From Kitasatospora sp. NBC_00374 (GTDB lineage: Bacteria > Actinomycetota > Actinomycetes > Streptomycetales > Streptomycetaceae), in NCBI RefSeq assembly GCF_041434935.1, contig NZ_CP107964.1, positions 4,526,001 to 4,590,000 on the forward strand: 64,000 nt of DNA. The letters run 5' to 3'. Below the pieces are notes generated by a model. That model saw nothing but the letters and a program-made list of their open reading frames with translations. It ran no database searches and was not told the origin of the DNA. A program made the translations under genes and the position numbers. How positions within the stretch are numbered: position 1 is the first letter of the stretch; each line of letters begins with the position of its first letter. Below, piece by piece: positions 25,691 to 33,528 of this stretch.

Positions 25691-25883
25691 GGGCCAAGCC
25701 TACCGGGGAGAGGCTGCCCATCAGGAAACGGTTTGCGCGATCGCGATCGTGGGGGGCCGGGTCGGCCGGCGCCGGAGCTTGTCACCCCGTACCGGAGCGG
25801 TCGCGCTCGGTGCGCTCTTCTGTCATCCTGCGCCGAGCCGGGCGCCCGGCTCCGGGGTGGACGGCGGAGAACGGCGGCCGGCC

Positions 25884-26242
25884 TGGGGATAACTCGCCCC
25901 ATCCTGTGGATAACCGCTGCCGGGAACCTGGCGGGCGGAGGTTTTCCACAGGCCCGCCCCGTAGCCTGTGGATTGTGGAGAGGTGGCGGATCCGGGCCGA
26001 CGCGGCCAGGGAATTCAGGCTCTAAACCTCAATCATCCTTCTGGACTGAGGTAATTCGCTCGCTCGGACGGGTGATTTATTGGTCAAAGGGTGACTCTGG
26101 CCCGATTAGTCACCCCTATGTCGCTAGCTGATGATCTGAGCGGATGCGACTGTGGCTATGCCGTTTTGTCGACTCGTCCCCAAGGTTGTGGATAACTTCG
26201 GTTCGGGGCGCCCTGTGGACGGAACCCCGGGCCTGTGGACGA
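25884..26242. promoter_or_regulatory. Cluster of DnaA boxes (candidate DnaA-titration locus)
   Basis: Two perfect TTATCCACA boxes (minus strand, 25905-25913 and 26187-26195), CCGTCCACA (minus, 26214-26222) and TCGTCCACA (minus, 26234-26242) all fit the relaxed streptomycete box pattern. Three more have one mismatch: TTATCCCCA (25884-25892), TTTTCCACA (plus, 25942-25950) and CAATCCACA (25967-25975). Clusters of DnaA boxes outside oriC are known in Streptomyces coelicolor (H69, H24 and D78), and D78 limits initiation. This cluster is a likely counterpart by position and content. Confidence 0.7.
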
Positions 26243-26377
26243 CGGGAGCGGACCGCCGGGCCGCCCGGATCCCGGGCGTGGAACTGCCTTCCGGGCGCAC
26301 TGCACCACGTAGGTGAACTTGCCCGCGTGTCGAAAACTGGCAGATCTGAACAGAAAACGACGGATTGGTGTCTTATC

Positions 26378-26422
26378 CGGTCAGCCCGGTCAGCCCGGTC
26401 AGCCCGGTCAGCGCGGTAGGCC
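26378..26422. repeat. 9-base tandem repeat CGGTCAGCC
   Basis: CGGTCAGCC is repeated three times exactly (26378-26404), followed by CGGTCAGCG and CGGTAGGCC, just downstream of the pheA stop. Confidence 0.75.
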
Positions 26423-26458
26423 CGGCGGGCACGTGCCCGATCGGACCGGGCCCGCGGC

Positions 26459-27394
26459 TCAGACCTCGCCGCGGCCGTCCAGGCAGCGGGACAGCCAGTC
26501 GGCCGCCGTGGCGAAGTCGGCGTCCGAGGTACCCGGCCTGAGCTCACGGGGGCTGCCCTTGTCCGCCCGCGGATAGGAGCCGAGGAACCGTACCTGCGGG
26601 CAGATCCGCTTCAGGCCCATCAGCGCCTCGCTCACCCGGCGCTCGCTGAGGTGCCCCTCGCAGTCGATCAGGAAGCAGTAGTTGCCCATGCCCTCGCCGG
26701 TGGGCCTGGACTCGATCCGCATCAGGTTGATCCCGCGGACGGCGAACTCCTGGAGCAGTTCGAGCAGCGCGCCCGGGTGGTCGTCGGGCAGCCAGACCAC
26801 CATCGAGGTCTTGTCGGCCCCGGTGGGCGAGGAGACCCGCCCGGGCCGGCCCACCAGGACGAACCGGGTGGTCGCGTTCGCGGCGTCGTGGATGTCGTTG
26901 ACCAGCACGTCGAGCCCGTACAGCGGTGCCGCGAACTCACCCGCGAAGGCGCCGTCGAAGCGGCCCTCCTGGACCAGCCGCGCGCCGTCGGCGTTCGAGG
27001 CGGCCGACTCCCACTGGGCGTCCGGCAGATGGGTGGCGAGCCACCGTCGTACCTGCGGCTGTGCGACCGGGTGGCTGGTGACGGTCTTCACGTCCGTCAG
27101 TGCCGTGCCGGGGCGGACCAGCAGGGCGAAGGCGATCGGCAGCAGCACCTCGCGGTAGATCATCAGCTGCTTGCCCGAGGCGAGTTCGTCGCTGGTCGCG
27201 GTGACCGCGCCCTCGACCGAGTTCTCCACCGGGACGAAGGCGCCGGCGGCCTCGCCCGCGCGGACCGCGTCCAGGGCCGCGGGCACCGAGGCGACCGGGA
27301 CCAGCTCGCGGGTGGCCGCCTCGGGCAGAGTGCGCAGCGCGGCCTCGGTGAACGTGCCCGCGGGCCCGAGATAGGTGTAGCGGGTCGCGGACAT
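26459..27394 (-). CDS. pheA: Prephenate dehydratase
   Basis: A 311-residue enzyme converting prephenate to phenylpyruvate in phenylalanine synthesis. ATG 27394 is preceded by GGAGG. The catalytic domain opens TRYTYLGPAGTFTEAALRTL and contains VENSVEGAV and NATTRFVLVG, the catalytic Thr-Arg-Phe motif. A C-terminal ACT domain (SMVVWLPDDHPGALLELLQ, then NLMRIESRPTGEGMGNYCF) carries the ESRP motif that binds Phe for feedback inhibition. A stand-alone dehydratase without chorismate mutase is normal in actinomycetes. The 203-base gap upstream (27395-27597) shows nothing clear. Confidence 0.95.
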   Translation of the reverse strand: MSATRYTYLGPAGTFTEAALRTLPEAATRELVPVASVPAALDAVRAGEAAGAFVPVENSVEGAVTATSDELASGKQLMIYREVLLPIAFALLVRPGTALTDVKTVTSHPVAQPQVRRWLATHLPDAQWESAASNADGARLVQEGRFDGAFAGEFAAPLYGLDVLVNDIHDAANATTRFVLVGRPGRVSSPTGADKTSMVVWLPDDHPGALLELLQEFAVRGINLMRIESRPTGEGMGNYCFLIDCEGHLSERRVSEALMGLKRICPQVRFLGSYPRADKGSPRELRPGTSDADFATAADWLSRCLDGRGEV

Positions 27395-27597
27395 TGCTGC
27401 CTCCGTACGCGCGGGGTGATGCAGAGCAGTACTCGACTTGCCACCTTAGTCACTCGGGCGCCCGGGTACGGCCGCGTTCCGGTCCGTGGGCAGAGCGGCC
27501 GGGCGGGGCGGGCCGGGTTCGTCGCCGTGGTGGTTCGCGGCTCTTCGCGCCCGTTGCCGTCCGGCCGCGCCCGTTCTGGGGGGAGGGGCGCCCGCGG

Positions 27598-28890
27598 TCA
27601 GCCCTCCAGCAGGGCCTGCCCCACGTACCCGCCGTCCGGCGCCCCGGGCGGCACCGCGTACAGGCCGCTCGCCTCGTGCCGCAGGAAACGCGACAGACCG
27701 TCACCCCGGGAGAGCTTGCGCTGCACGGGCACGAATCCGCGGGCCGGGTCCGACTGGAAGGCGACGAACAGCAGCCCGGCGTCCAGCGAACCGTCGGGCA
27801 GCAGGCCGTCGTGGTACGAGAAGCCGCGGCGCAGCATCGCGGCCCCGCCGTTGGCGGCCGGTGCGGCGACCCGGACGTGGGCGTCGGCGGGGATGGCGAG
27901 CGTCCCGTCGGGGTTGACGGCGTCCAGGGCGACCGGGGTGGACTCGCCCCCGCCGGACAGGGGGGCGCCGTCCGACTTTCGCCTTCCTATCACCCGCTCC
28001 TGACGATCCGTCGGGAGGCTCTCCCAGTTGTCCAGCAGCATCCGGATCCGGCGGACCACCGTGTACGAGCCGCCGGCCAGCCAGTCGGGGCCGTCGGCGA
28101 ACACCCGGGCGGCGAAGTCCGGATCGGCCGGTTTCGGGTTGTTGGTCCCGTCGACCTGGCCCATCAGGTTGCGGCCGGTCATCGGCCGGGCGGTGGCGCC
28201 CGGCGTGCGGTGGAAGCCGGACATCTGCCAGCGCAGCGAGGCCAGTCCGGTGGCCTGCCGCTGGAGCACGCGCAGGGCGTGGAAGGCGACCAGCGCGTCG
28301 TCGGCACCGATCTGCACCCAGAGGTCGCCGTCGCCGCGTGCGCGGTCCAGGGCGTCGCCGGGGAAGTCCGGCAGCGGGGTGAGGGCGGCGGGGCGGCGGT
28401 CGGTGAGGCCGGTGCGGTCGAACAGGGACGGGCCGAAGCCGAAGGTGACGGTGAGGGAGCACGGGCCGGCGTCGAGGGCGATCTGGTTCTCGTGCTCGCC
28501 GGCGGGCCTGCCCTCGGCCAGCAGCGCGGCGGTGGCGGACCAGGTCCGCATCAGCGTGCGCAGGCCGTCCCGGCCGGTGCCGTCGGCCAGGTCGAAGGCG
28601 GCGAGCTGGACCCGGGCCTGCTGGGGCTGGAGGATGCCGGCCTGGTGCGGGCCGTGGAAGGGGATCGCCGTCGCGCCGAGGGCGGGTGCGGCGGACGCGT
28701 CGGTGCGGCGGGTGGTCGCGGCGTTCGCCGCGAGCGTCCCGCCGGCCGCGCCGAGGGCGAGGCCCGCGCCGGCGCTGCCCAGCAGGGTGCGGCGGGAGAT
28801 GCCCGTGGCGGTTGTGGCGGTTGTGGTGGTCGCCGTGGTGGTCGCCGTCGGCGTGGTCGCCGTCTCGTTCGTCTCGTTCGTCTCGTCCAC
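27598..28890 (-). CDS. Tat-exported Dyp-type haem peroxidase (DtpA/EfeB-like)
   Basis: A 430-residue protein, GTG 28890. A Thr-rich N-terminus (built from short DNA repeats) leads to a twin-arginine signal ISRRTLLGSAGAGLALG, so the folded haem protein is exported. The Dyp hallmark GxxDG is present in NLMGQVDGTNNP, with the distal region and a proximal His expected near ALDAVNPDG...FSYHDG. In S. lividans the DtpA peroxidase belongs to the extracellular copper pathway that matures the oxidase GlxA. The neighbours Sco, PCuAC and CopCD support the same role here. It is the last gene of the copper cluster. Confidence 0.9.
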   Translation of the reverse strand: MDETNETNETATTPTATTTATTTTATTATGISRRTLLGSAGAGLALGAAGGTLAANAATTRRTDASAAPALGATAIPFHGPHQAGILQPQQARVQLAAFDLADGTGRDGLRTLMRTWSATAALLAEGRPAGEHENQIALDAGPCSLTVTFGFGPSLFDRTGLTDRRPAALTPLPDFPGDALDRARGDGDLWVQIGADDALVAFHALRVLQRQATGLASLRWQMSGFHRTPGATARPMTGRNLMGQVDGTNNPKPADPDFAARVFADGPDWLAGGSYTVVRRIRMLLDNWESLPTDRQERVIGRRKSDGAPLSGGGESTPVALDAVNPDGTLAIPADAHVRVAAPAANGGAAMLRRGFSYHDGLLPDGSLDAGLLFVAFQSDPARGFVPVQRKLSRGDGLSRFLRHEASGLYAVPPGAPDGGYVGQALLEG

Positions 28891-28990
28891 TGTTCACCAA
28901 ATCGCAAGCATTCACTGATGGGTGACTGTTCATCGGGTGGTCGATGTCTGCGCCCGGGTCAACGTTCACCGATCCGCGACCGCTCATGTG

Positions 28991-29026
28991 CGGGTGAGCA
29001 TTCACGTGGCCGTGAATGCTCACCCG
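28991..29026. promoter_or_regulatory. Perfect inverted repeat between copCD and the Dyp peroxidase gene
   Basis: Sixteen-base perfect arms (28991-29006 CGGGTGAGCATTCACG and 29011-29026) surround TGGC. Each arm contains GTGA-N4-TCAC. Nearby TTCAC and GTGA half-sites and a second ATCGCAAGC (28901-28909 and 29027-29035) suggest a protein-binding array. It could instead be a terminator for the copCD transcript, but it has no U tract. Confidence 0.55.
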
Positions 29027-29055
29027 ATCGCAAGCGCGCCTCGGCCGGCTCCCGG

Positions 29056-31275
29056 CTAGCCGATCTTCAGTTGCTGGACCGAGGTCACCTGGTCGATGTC
29101 CGAGGACCGTACGGTCACCGAGACCACCCAGTTCCCGGTCAGCGGCAGCTGTGCGGTACCCGACCAGCGGCCGGTGCCCTCGGCCTTCAGCGTCACCGGC
29201 AGTGGCCCGAGATCGCGGTCCGGCAGGGTGAAGGCCAGTTCCAGCTCCGGCACCTCGGCCGGCCGGCCGGTGGAGTCGTCGAGCCTGAGCTGGACGGCGT
29301 TGCTCCCGGTGGCCGCGGGGTTGATGCTCACCGTCGCCGTGCCCTTCGCGCCCGCCGTGCGCCCGCCGGTGTCGTACGGCAGCTTGAGCTCGACCGTCCG
29401 CCCGGGTACGGCACTCGCTCCGGGCGCCGGCGTCTGCGTCGCCCCCTGGGACCGCTCGTTCGCGGCGATGGCCGAGGCGACCCGTCCGGGCGGGGAGTTG
29501 GTCAGCATCGTGGTCACCACCAGGACTGCCACCGCGACCACCGACTCCACCAGCACCGACCGCCGCAACCCGGCCCGGGCGGGCGTGCCGTCCTTGGCCC
29601 GCCTGGTGGTCGCGGCAGCTCGCGCCGCCCGCTGTCGCGCCAGCTGGGCCCGGCGCACCGCATCGTCGTCGCTGCCCGCGTTTCCGTTGCTGCTGTCGTC
29701 GCCGTCACCGTTCGCGTCGCCGTCATTGACGGCGTCGCCGTTGCCGGCGTCAGCCGCCGAGCCGGCCACCGTCGCGTTGCCGTTGGCGACCTGTACGGCC
29801 TCGACGGCCTCGACCGCATCGGCCCTCCCGCCCGCCTTGACCGCCTCGCCCGTCTGGCCCGTCTCCGCGGCCTCGGCCGTCGCCGGCACGGCGACCCGAA
29901 GCCGGGCGATCCACGAGCGCGAGATCCAGGCGACGCCGACCATCGCGGCAACGCATCCGATCTTGATCAGCAGCAGTCGCCCGTACTCGGTGTCGACCAG
30001 CGCCGACCAACTGCCCAGCCCGCGCCAGGACTGGTACAGCCCGGTCAGGGCGAGCACCGTGACGCAGGCGAGGGCCACCTTGGAGAACAGTTCGACGGCG
30101 GCGAGCCGCAGGCCGTGGCGCAGCCCGACCAGCAGGGTGGCCAGTCCGCCGAGCCAGAACGCCATCGCCAGCAGGTGCGCGGCGGCCGTCGGGAGCGCGA
30201 GCCAGACCTGGATCCCGACCGCGGAGTGGTCCGCGCCGACCCAGGTCGCACAGAGCGCGACGGCGAGCACCAGGCCGGCGAGCCCGAGCCCGAGCCGGGC
30301 GTCCCGCTGCGGCCGTTCGGCCGCGCGCAGCTCCAGCCGCCGCAACTCGGCCTCCTCGGGGTCGGCGCCGCCGGCGCCGTTCGCGCCCCCCTCGTCCCCG
30401 GAGCCCGCACCGCCGTTCCCGGAGCCCGCTCCCGCGTCCCGGCGCACACCATCCGGCTGCCCGGCCTGGTGGGGCTGTCCCAGCTGCCCCACCAGCAGCG
30501 ACAGGAACACCCCACCCGCCGCCAGCAGCAGCAGCCGGGCCGCCAGCGCGGTGCCGATCCGCTCGTCGAGGGTGCTGCGGACCAGGGTGAGGTCGAAGGC
30601 CTGGGAGAGCCCGGTCCCCCGCTCGTACGGGCCGCGCAGCAGCAGCACCGCCACGGTGGAGACCAGCAGGGCGATCCAGCCCGTCATCAGCAGCCGCTGC
30701 ACCTGCCGTACGGCGGCGCCGCCGGGCCAGCACAGCAGGACGAACGCGGCGGTGCCGGCCAGCAGGGCGAAGGCCGCGTACGCGACGGTCCTAGCGGTGC
30801 CGTAGGCGGCGGCGACCGCGGTGTCCGCCTTCGCCCCCTGGACGGCGGAGGCCGAGACCGAGGTGTCGGAGGGGGCGCCGATCGAGAAGGTGAACGCGCC
30901 GCCGACCGGGTGCGAGTCCTCCGAGACCGCTCGCCAGGCGACCGTGTAGGTGCCGTCGGCCAGGCCGGACCTGAGGCCGACCCGGGCGCTGTCGGCCTTG
31001 CCGCCGACGTGCGCCGGGTCCCCGGAGTCGACGGCCTTGCCGGCCGGGTCGAGGACCCGCACCGAGTCGGCGGAGAGCGAGACGCCTTCGCTGAAGGTGA
31101 GGGTGACGGCGGTCGGCGCGGTCGGCACGACGGCGTTCTGCGCCGGGTCCGTGCCGACCAGCGTGGCGTGCGCGGACGCCGTCCCGGCCCCGCCGATCAG
31201 CAGGGCCGCGACCGCGCCGAGGACGGCCACCAGTGACCGCGCCGCGATCCTCTTCCGCAACAGCATCAGCAGCAT
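29056..31275 (-). CDS. CopC-CopD fusion with extra C-terminal domain
   Basis: A 739-residue membrane protein, ATG 31275, with GGGGAG seven bases upstream. The signal peptide ends TASA (1-35), so the mature protein would begin with His36, the N-terminal copper ligand of CopC. The D-x-H ligand pair is present as SEDSHPV (Asp120 and His122). A CopD-like domain with eight or so helices (about 155-560) follows, interrupted by cytosolic Gly/Glu/Asp-rich low-complexity inserts. A C-terminal beta-rich domain (about 640-739) resembles YtkA/FixH-type domains. It probably imports or relays copper. The PCuAC gene ends three bases upstream. Confidence 0.88.
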   Translation of the reverse strand: MLLMLLRKRIAARSLVAVLGAVAALLIGGAGTASAHATLVGTDPAQNAVVPTAPTAVTLTFSEGVSLSADSVRVLDPAGKAVDSGDPAHVGGKADSARVGLRSGLADGTYTVAWRAVSEDSHPVGGAFTFSIGAPSDTSVSASAVQGAKADTAVAAAYGTARTVAYAAFALLAGTAAFVLLCWPGGAAVRQVQRLLMTGWIALLVSTVAVLLLRGPYERGTGLSQAFDLTLVRSTLDERIGTALAARLLLLAAGGVFLSLLVGQLGQPHQAGQPDGVRRDAGAGSGNGGAGSGDEGGANGAGGADPEEAELRRLELRAAERPQRDARLGLGLAGLVLAVALCATWVGADHSAVGIQVWLALPTAAAHLLAMAFWLGGLATLLVGLRHGLRLAAVELFSKVALACVTVLALTGLYQSWRGLGSWSALVDTEYGRLLLIKIGCVAAMVGVAWISRSWIARLRVAVPATAEAAETGQTGEAVKAGGRADAVEAVEAVQVANGNATVAGSAADAGNGDAVNDGDANGDGDDSSNGNAGSDDDAVRRAQLARQRAARAAATTRRAKDGTPARAGLRRSVLVESVVAVAVLVVTTMLTNSPPGRVASAIAANERSQGATQTPAPGASAVPGRTVELKLPYDTGGRTAGAKGTATVSINPAATGSNAVQLRLDDSTGRPAEVPELELAFTLPDRDLGPLPVTLKAEGTGRWSGTAQLPLTGNWVVSVTVRSSDIDQVTSVQQLKIG

Positions 31276-31278
31276 CCG

Positions 31279-31803
31279 CTAGCTCCCCGGGCGGTAGGTC
31301 AGCGGCTTGACCGGCACCTTGACCGAGATCGTGCCGCTCTTGGCGAAGGTGAGGTCGAGTTCGAGTTCGTCGCCGACCGTGGGCGGCCGCTGCCAGCCCA
31401 TGATCATCAGGTGGGTGCCGCCCCGGGCGAGCAGGAGCGTGCCGTGGGCGGGCACCGGGAGACTGCCGACCTCCTGCATGGTGGTCTCGGAGGACCGGTG
31501 CAGGGTGACGGAGTCGGCGGCGGGGCTGGACACGCTGAGCAGCTGGTCGGCGTCCCCGCCGTCGTTGCGGACGGTCAGGTACCCGGCCCCCATCCCGCCG
31601 GCGACGGCGGGCACCGGGATGTACGGGTCGGAGACGACCAGCTTCGCCCCGGGGCCGCCCCTCGCGTCGGCGCCGCCCGCGCCGCCCCCGGCGGCCGCGC
31701 CGGCCGTGTCCCCGGAGCCGCAGGCGACCACGATCGCGCCGGCCGCCAGGACGAGGGAGAGCCCCGCGCCGGCCAGCGCGCTGTGGCGGAAGACCCGGCT
31801 CAC
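31279..31803 (-). CDS. PCuAC-type copper chaperone lipoprotein
   Basis: A 174-residue protein whose GTG overlaps the Sco stop (GTGA). A lipobox-like VVAC ends the signal peptide, so it is anchored outside. The copper site H(M)-x10-M-x21-H-x-M is visible in TLHRSSETTMQEV...GGTHLMIMG. PCuAC proteins pass Cu(I) to Sco and to the CuA or CuB site of cytochrome c oxidase. In S. lividans the equivalent ECuC works with Sco. Translational coupling to sco fits joint action. Confidence 0.92.
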   Translation of the reverse strand: MSRVFRHSALAGAGLSLVLAAGAIVVACGSGDTAGAAAGGGAGGADARGGPGAKLVVSDPYIPVPAVAGGMGAGYLTVRNDGGDADQLLSVSSPAADSVTLHRSSETTMQEVGSLPVPAHGTLLLARGGTHLMIMGWQRPPTVGDELELDLTFAKSGTISVKVPVKPLTYRPGS

Positions 31804-32501
31804 GCGGCGACGCCCTTGGCCAGCAGCGCGAGGTCGTGCGCGTAGGTGTCGAGCGGGGTGTTGCTCATGTAGAGCAGGTGGGCCTTGTCGTCGCTCGGCA
31901 GGAAGGCGAGCACCTGGGCGCCGTGCGAGGAGGTGACCGAGCCGTCCGCGTTGACGATCGGGTCCTCGACCAGTACCCCGAGCGTCTTGGCGGCGGCCTT
32001 GACCTTGTCCAGGTCACCGGTCAGGCCGATGAAGTCCTTGCCCATCGAGTCGAGCCAGGTGCGCAGCACCGTGGGGTTGTCCCGGGCGGGATCCGTGGAG
32101 ACGAAGACCACGTTGATCTTCTTGCGGTCCTCGGCGGAGAGCTTCGACATCGCCACGCCGATGTCGCCCATGGTGGTCGGGCAGACGTCCGGGCAGCTGG
32201 TGTAGCCGAAGAACAGCAGGGTGGCCCGGCCCGCGGTCTGTGTCCGCAGGTCGAACGGCTGTCCGGCGGTGTCACTGAGGGTCAGGTCGGGCTTGTCGAA
32301 GTGCTTCTTGAGCACGCTGCCCTGGTAGGGGGAGTTGCCGCTCTCCTTGTTGATCCTGGCGGCGCCGGCGCCGGCACCGCTCGGGGACGAGGAGCCGCAG
32401 GCGGTGAGCGCGAGCGTGCCCGCCAGCGCGACCGCGGCGGCGCCGAGCAGCCGTGACCTCTTCGACGGGCGGGGCTTCGCGATTGACGTCGTACGTGCCA
32501 T
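31800..32501 (-). CDS. Sco1/SenC copper chaperone, lipoprotein
   Basis: A 233-residue thioredoxin-fold protein, ATG 32501. Its signal peptide ends in lipobox LTAC. The CxxxC copper motif is in FGYTSCPDVCPTTMGDI and the third ligand His is in TSSHGAQVLAF. It shows the family's VVFVSTDPARD strand. Sco proteins deliver copper, or reduce cysteines, during CuA assembly of cytochrome oxidase. It sits between ycnI-like and PCuAC genes on one transcript. Confidence 0.94.
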   Translation of the reverse strand: MARTTSIAKPRPSKRSRLLGAAAVALAGTLALTACGSSSPSGAGAGAARINKESGNSPYQGSVLKKHFDKPDLTLSDTAGQPFDLRTQTAGRATLLFFGYTSCPDVCPTTMGDIGVAMSKLSAEDRKKINVVFVSTDPARDNPTVLRTWLDSMGKDFIGLTGDLDKVKAAAKTLGVLVEDPIVNADGSVTSSHGAQVLAFLPSDDKAHLLYMSNTPLDTYAHDLALLAKGVAA

Positions 32502-32602
32502 GGGGATGATCCGATCGTGCGGGAGTGTCGCCGGCGGGGGCCGCACCACGGCCCGGGACGGGTGCCCGGGCCGAGCGGCGGTACGGCCCCCGCCGGCCAG
32601 GG

Positions 32603-33364
32603 TCAGGAGGCGGAGCTGCTGTTCTTGCGGCGCAGACCGGCCACGCCCAGGGCCGCGCCGATCACGCCGACGACGATGCCGACCACGCCGAGCGTCCGGG
32701 CGGTGGAGTCGTCCGAGGAGGAACTCGCCTGCGCGGCGGACTCGCCGCCCTTGGCCGCGTCACCGCCGTGGTGGTCGCCGGCGGCGGGGGAGGCGCTGGA
32801 GCCAGCCGCGGCCTTGGCGGGGGCGGCGGTCAGGGTCAGGCTCGGGGCGGGCTTGGCGGGCTCGGGCTGGCCCTCCTTGGGCTCCTCGATCCAGCGCACC
32901 ACGTCGCCGTTGTCGTAGGTCTGCAGCGCCTTGAAGGTCAGCTTCTCGGTGTCGGTCGGCAGCGCGCCGAGCGAGACCTTGAAGTCCTGGAACTGGCCGG
33001 GCCCGATCTTGGTGCCCTCGTTGGCGGTCCAGGTGATCTTCGAGACGGCCTCGTTGATGTCCTGCCCGTGCGACTTGAGCGGCTTGTCGAGCTTGCTCTT
33101 CTCGAGGGTCGCGGTCCAGCCCGGGACGGGCTCGGTGCGGACGGAGGCCATCGGGTGGTCCATCGGCAGGCTGACCTCGAGCTTCACCGTGGCGGCGTTG
33201 TCGTTCTCGTTCGGCACCCGGAAGGCGACGGCGGAGTAGCCGCCCTGCTGGGCGTTGCCCGGCTGCACGGTCACGTGCGCGAAGGCGGGACCGGCCATGG
33301 CGATGACGGTCGAGGCCGCGACGGCGGCGACGGCGGCGATCCGGCGGGCAGGAAGGGAACGCAT
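32603..33364 (-). CDS. YcnI-like (DUF1775) copper-binding membrane protein
   Basis: A 253-residue protein, ATG 33364, with AAGGAG seven bases upstream. The signal peptide ends AFA, leaving an N-terminal His (HVTVQPGNAQQGG), which in Bacillus YcnI forms a mono-His copper brace. The DUF1775 beta sandwich includes WTATLEKSK and ITWTANEGTKIGPGQF. A His/Ala/Ser-rich stalk (GDHHGGD) and one C-terminal helix with RRKN anchor it. It lies about 100 bases before sco on the same strand. Confidence 0.93.
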   Translation of the reverse strand: MRSLPARRIAAVAAVAASTVIAMAGPAFAHVTVQPGNAQQGGYSAVAFRVPNENDNAATVKLEVSLPMDHPMASVRTEPVPGWTATLEKSKLDKPLKSHGQDINEAVSKITWTANEGTKIGPGQFQDFKVSLGALPTDTEKLTFKALQTYDNGDVVRWIEEPKEGQPEPAKPAPSLTLTAAPAKAAAGSSASPAAGDHHGGDAAKGGESAAQASSSSDDSTARTLGVVGIVVGVIGAALGVAGLRRKNSSSAS

Positions 33365-33450
33365 CTGGTTGCTCCTTGGGGGAGACGGGCGCACGTGCGG
33401 CCGCACCCGGCGGCGGTACGTGGGCACTGGGGCTGTGGCGGTGGACGACT

Positions 33451-33473
33451 GCCGTACCGCGCTCGGGTACGGC
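33451..33473 (-). terminator. Hairpin between the copper membrane protein and ycnI
   Basis: GCCGTACC (33451-33458) and GGTACGGC (33466-33473) flank a seven-base loop in the 33365-33528 gap. It could terminate or attenuate readthrough into ycnI. The rest of the gap shows nothing. Confidence 0.5.
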
Positions 33474-33528
33474 TGTGCGTGGGCGCGCCCGGCCCGCCGC
33501 GTCCGAGGACGCCGAGCGGGCTCGCGGG

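Larger units (their letters stand above)
25691..26458. other. Gene-free stretch between pheA and serS
   Basis: This 768-base gap contains no convincing gene. Its GC content drops visibly in places (26020-26180 and 26330-26375). It holds the DnaA-box cluster (25884-26242), an inverted repeat GGGTGACT/AGTCACCC (26089-26096 and 26108-26115) and a short tandem repeat (26378-26422). The length is unusual for a gap between two co-directional housekeeping genes. Confidence 0.7.

Noticed and set aside
25691..25760. T-box riboswitch upstream of serS
   Set aside because: No T-box sequence or specifier-loop structure could be recognised.
26378..26422. Possible CRISPR-like repeats after pheA
   Set aside because: The units are nine bases with no spacers; this is a simple tandem repeat.
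27394..31236. Plus-strand open frame of 1280 codons opposite pheA, Dyp and copCD
   Set aside because: It is the antisense shadow of GC-rich genes, with low-complexity Arg/Gly/Pro protein and no domains.
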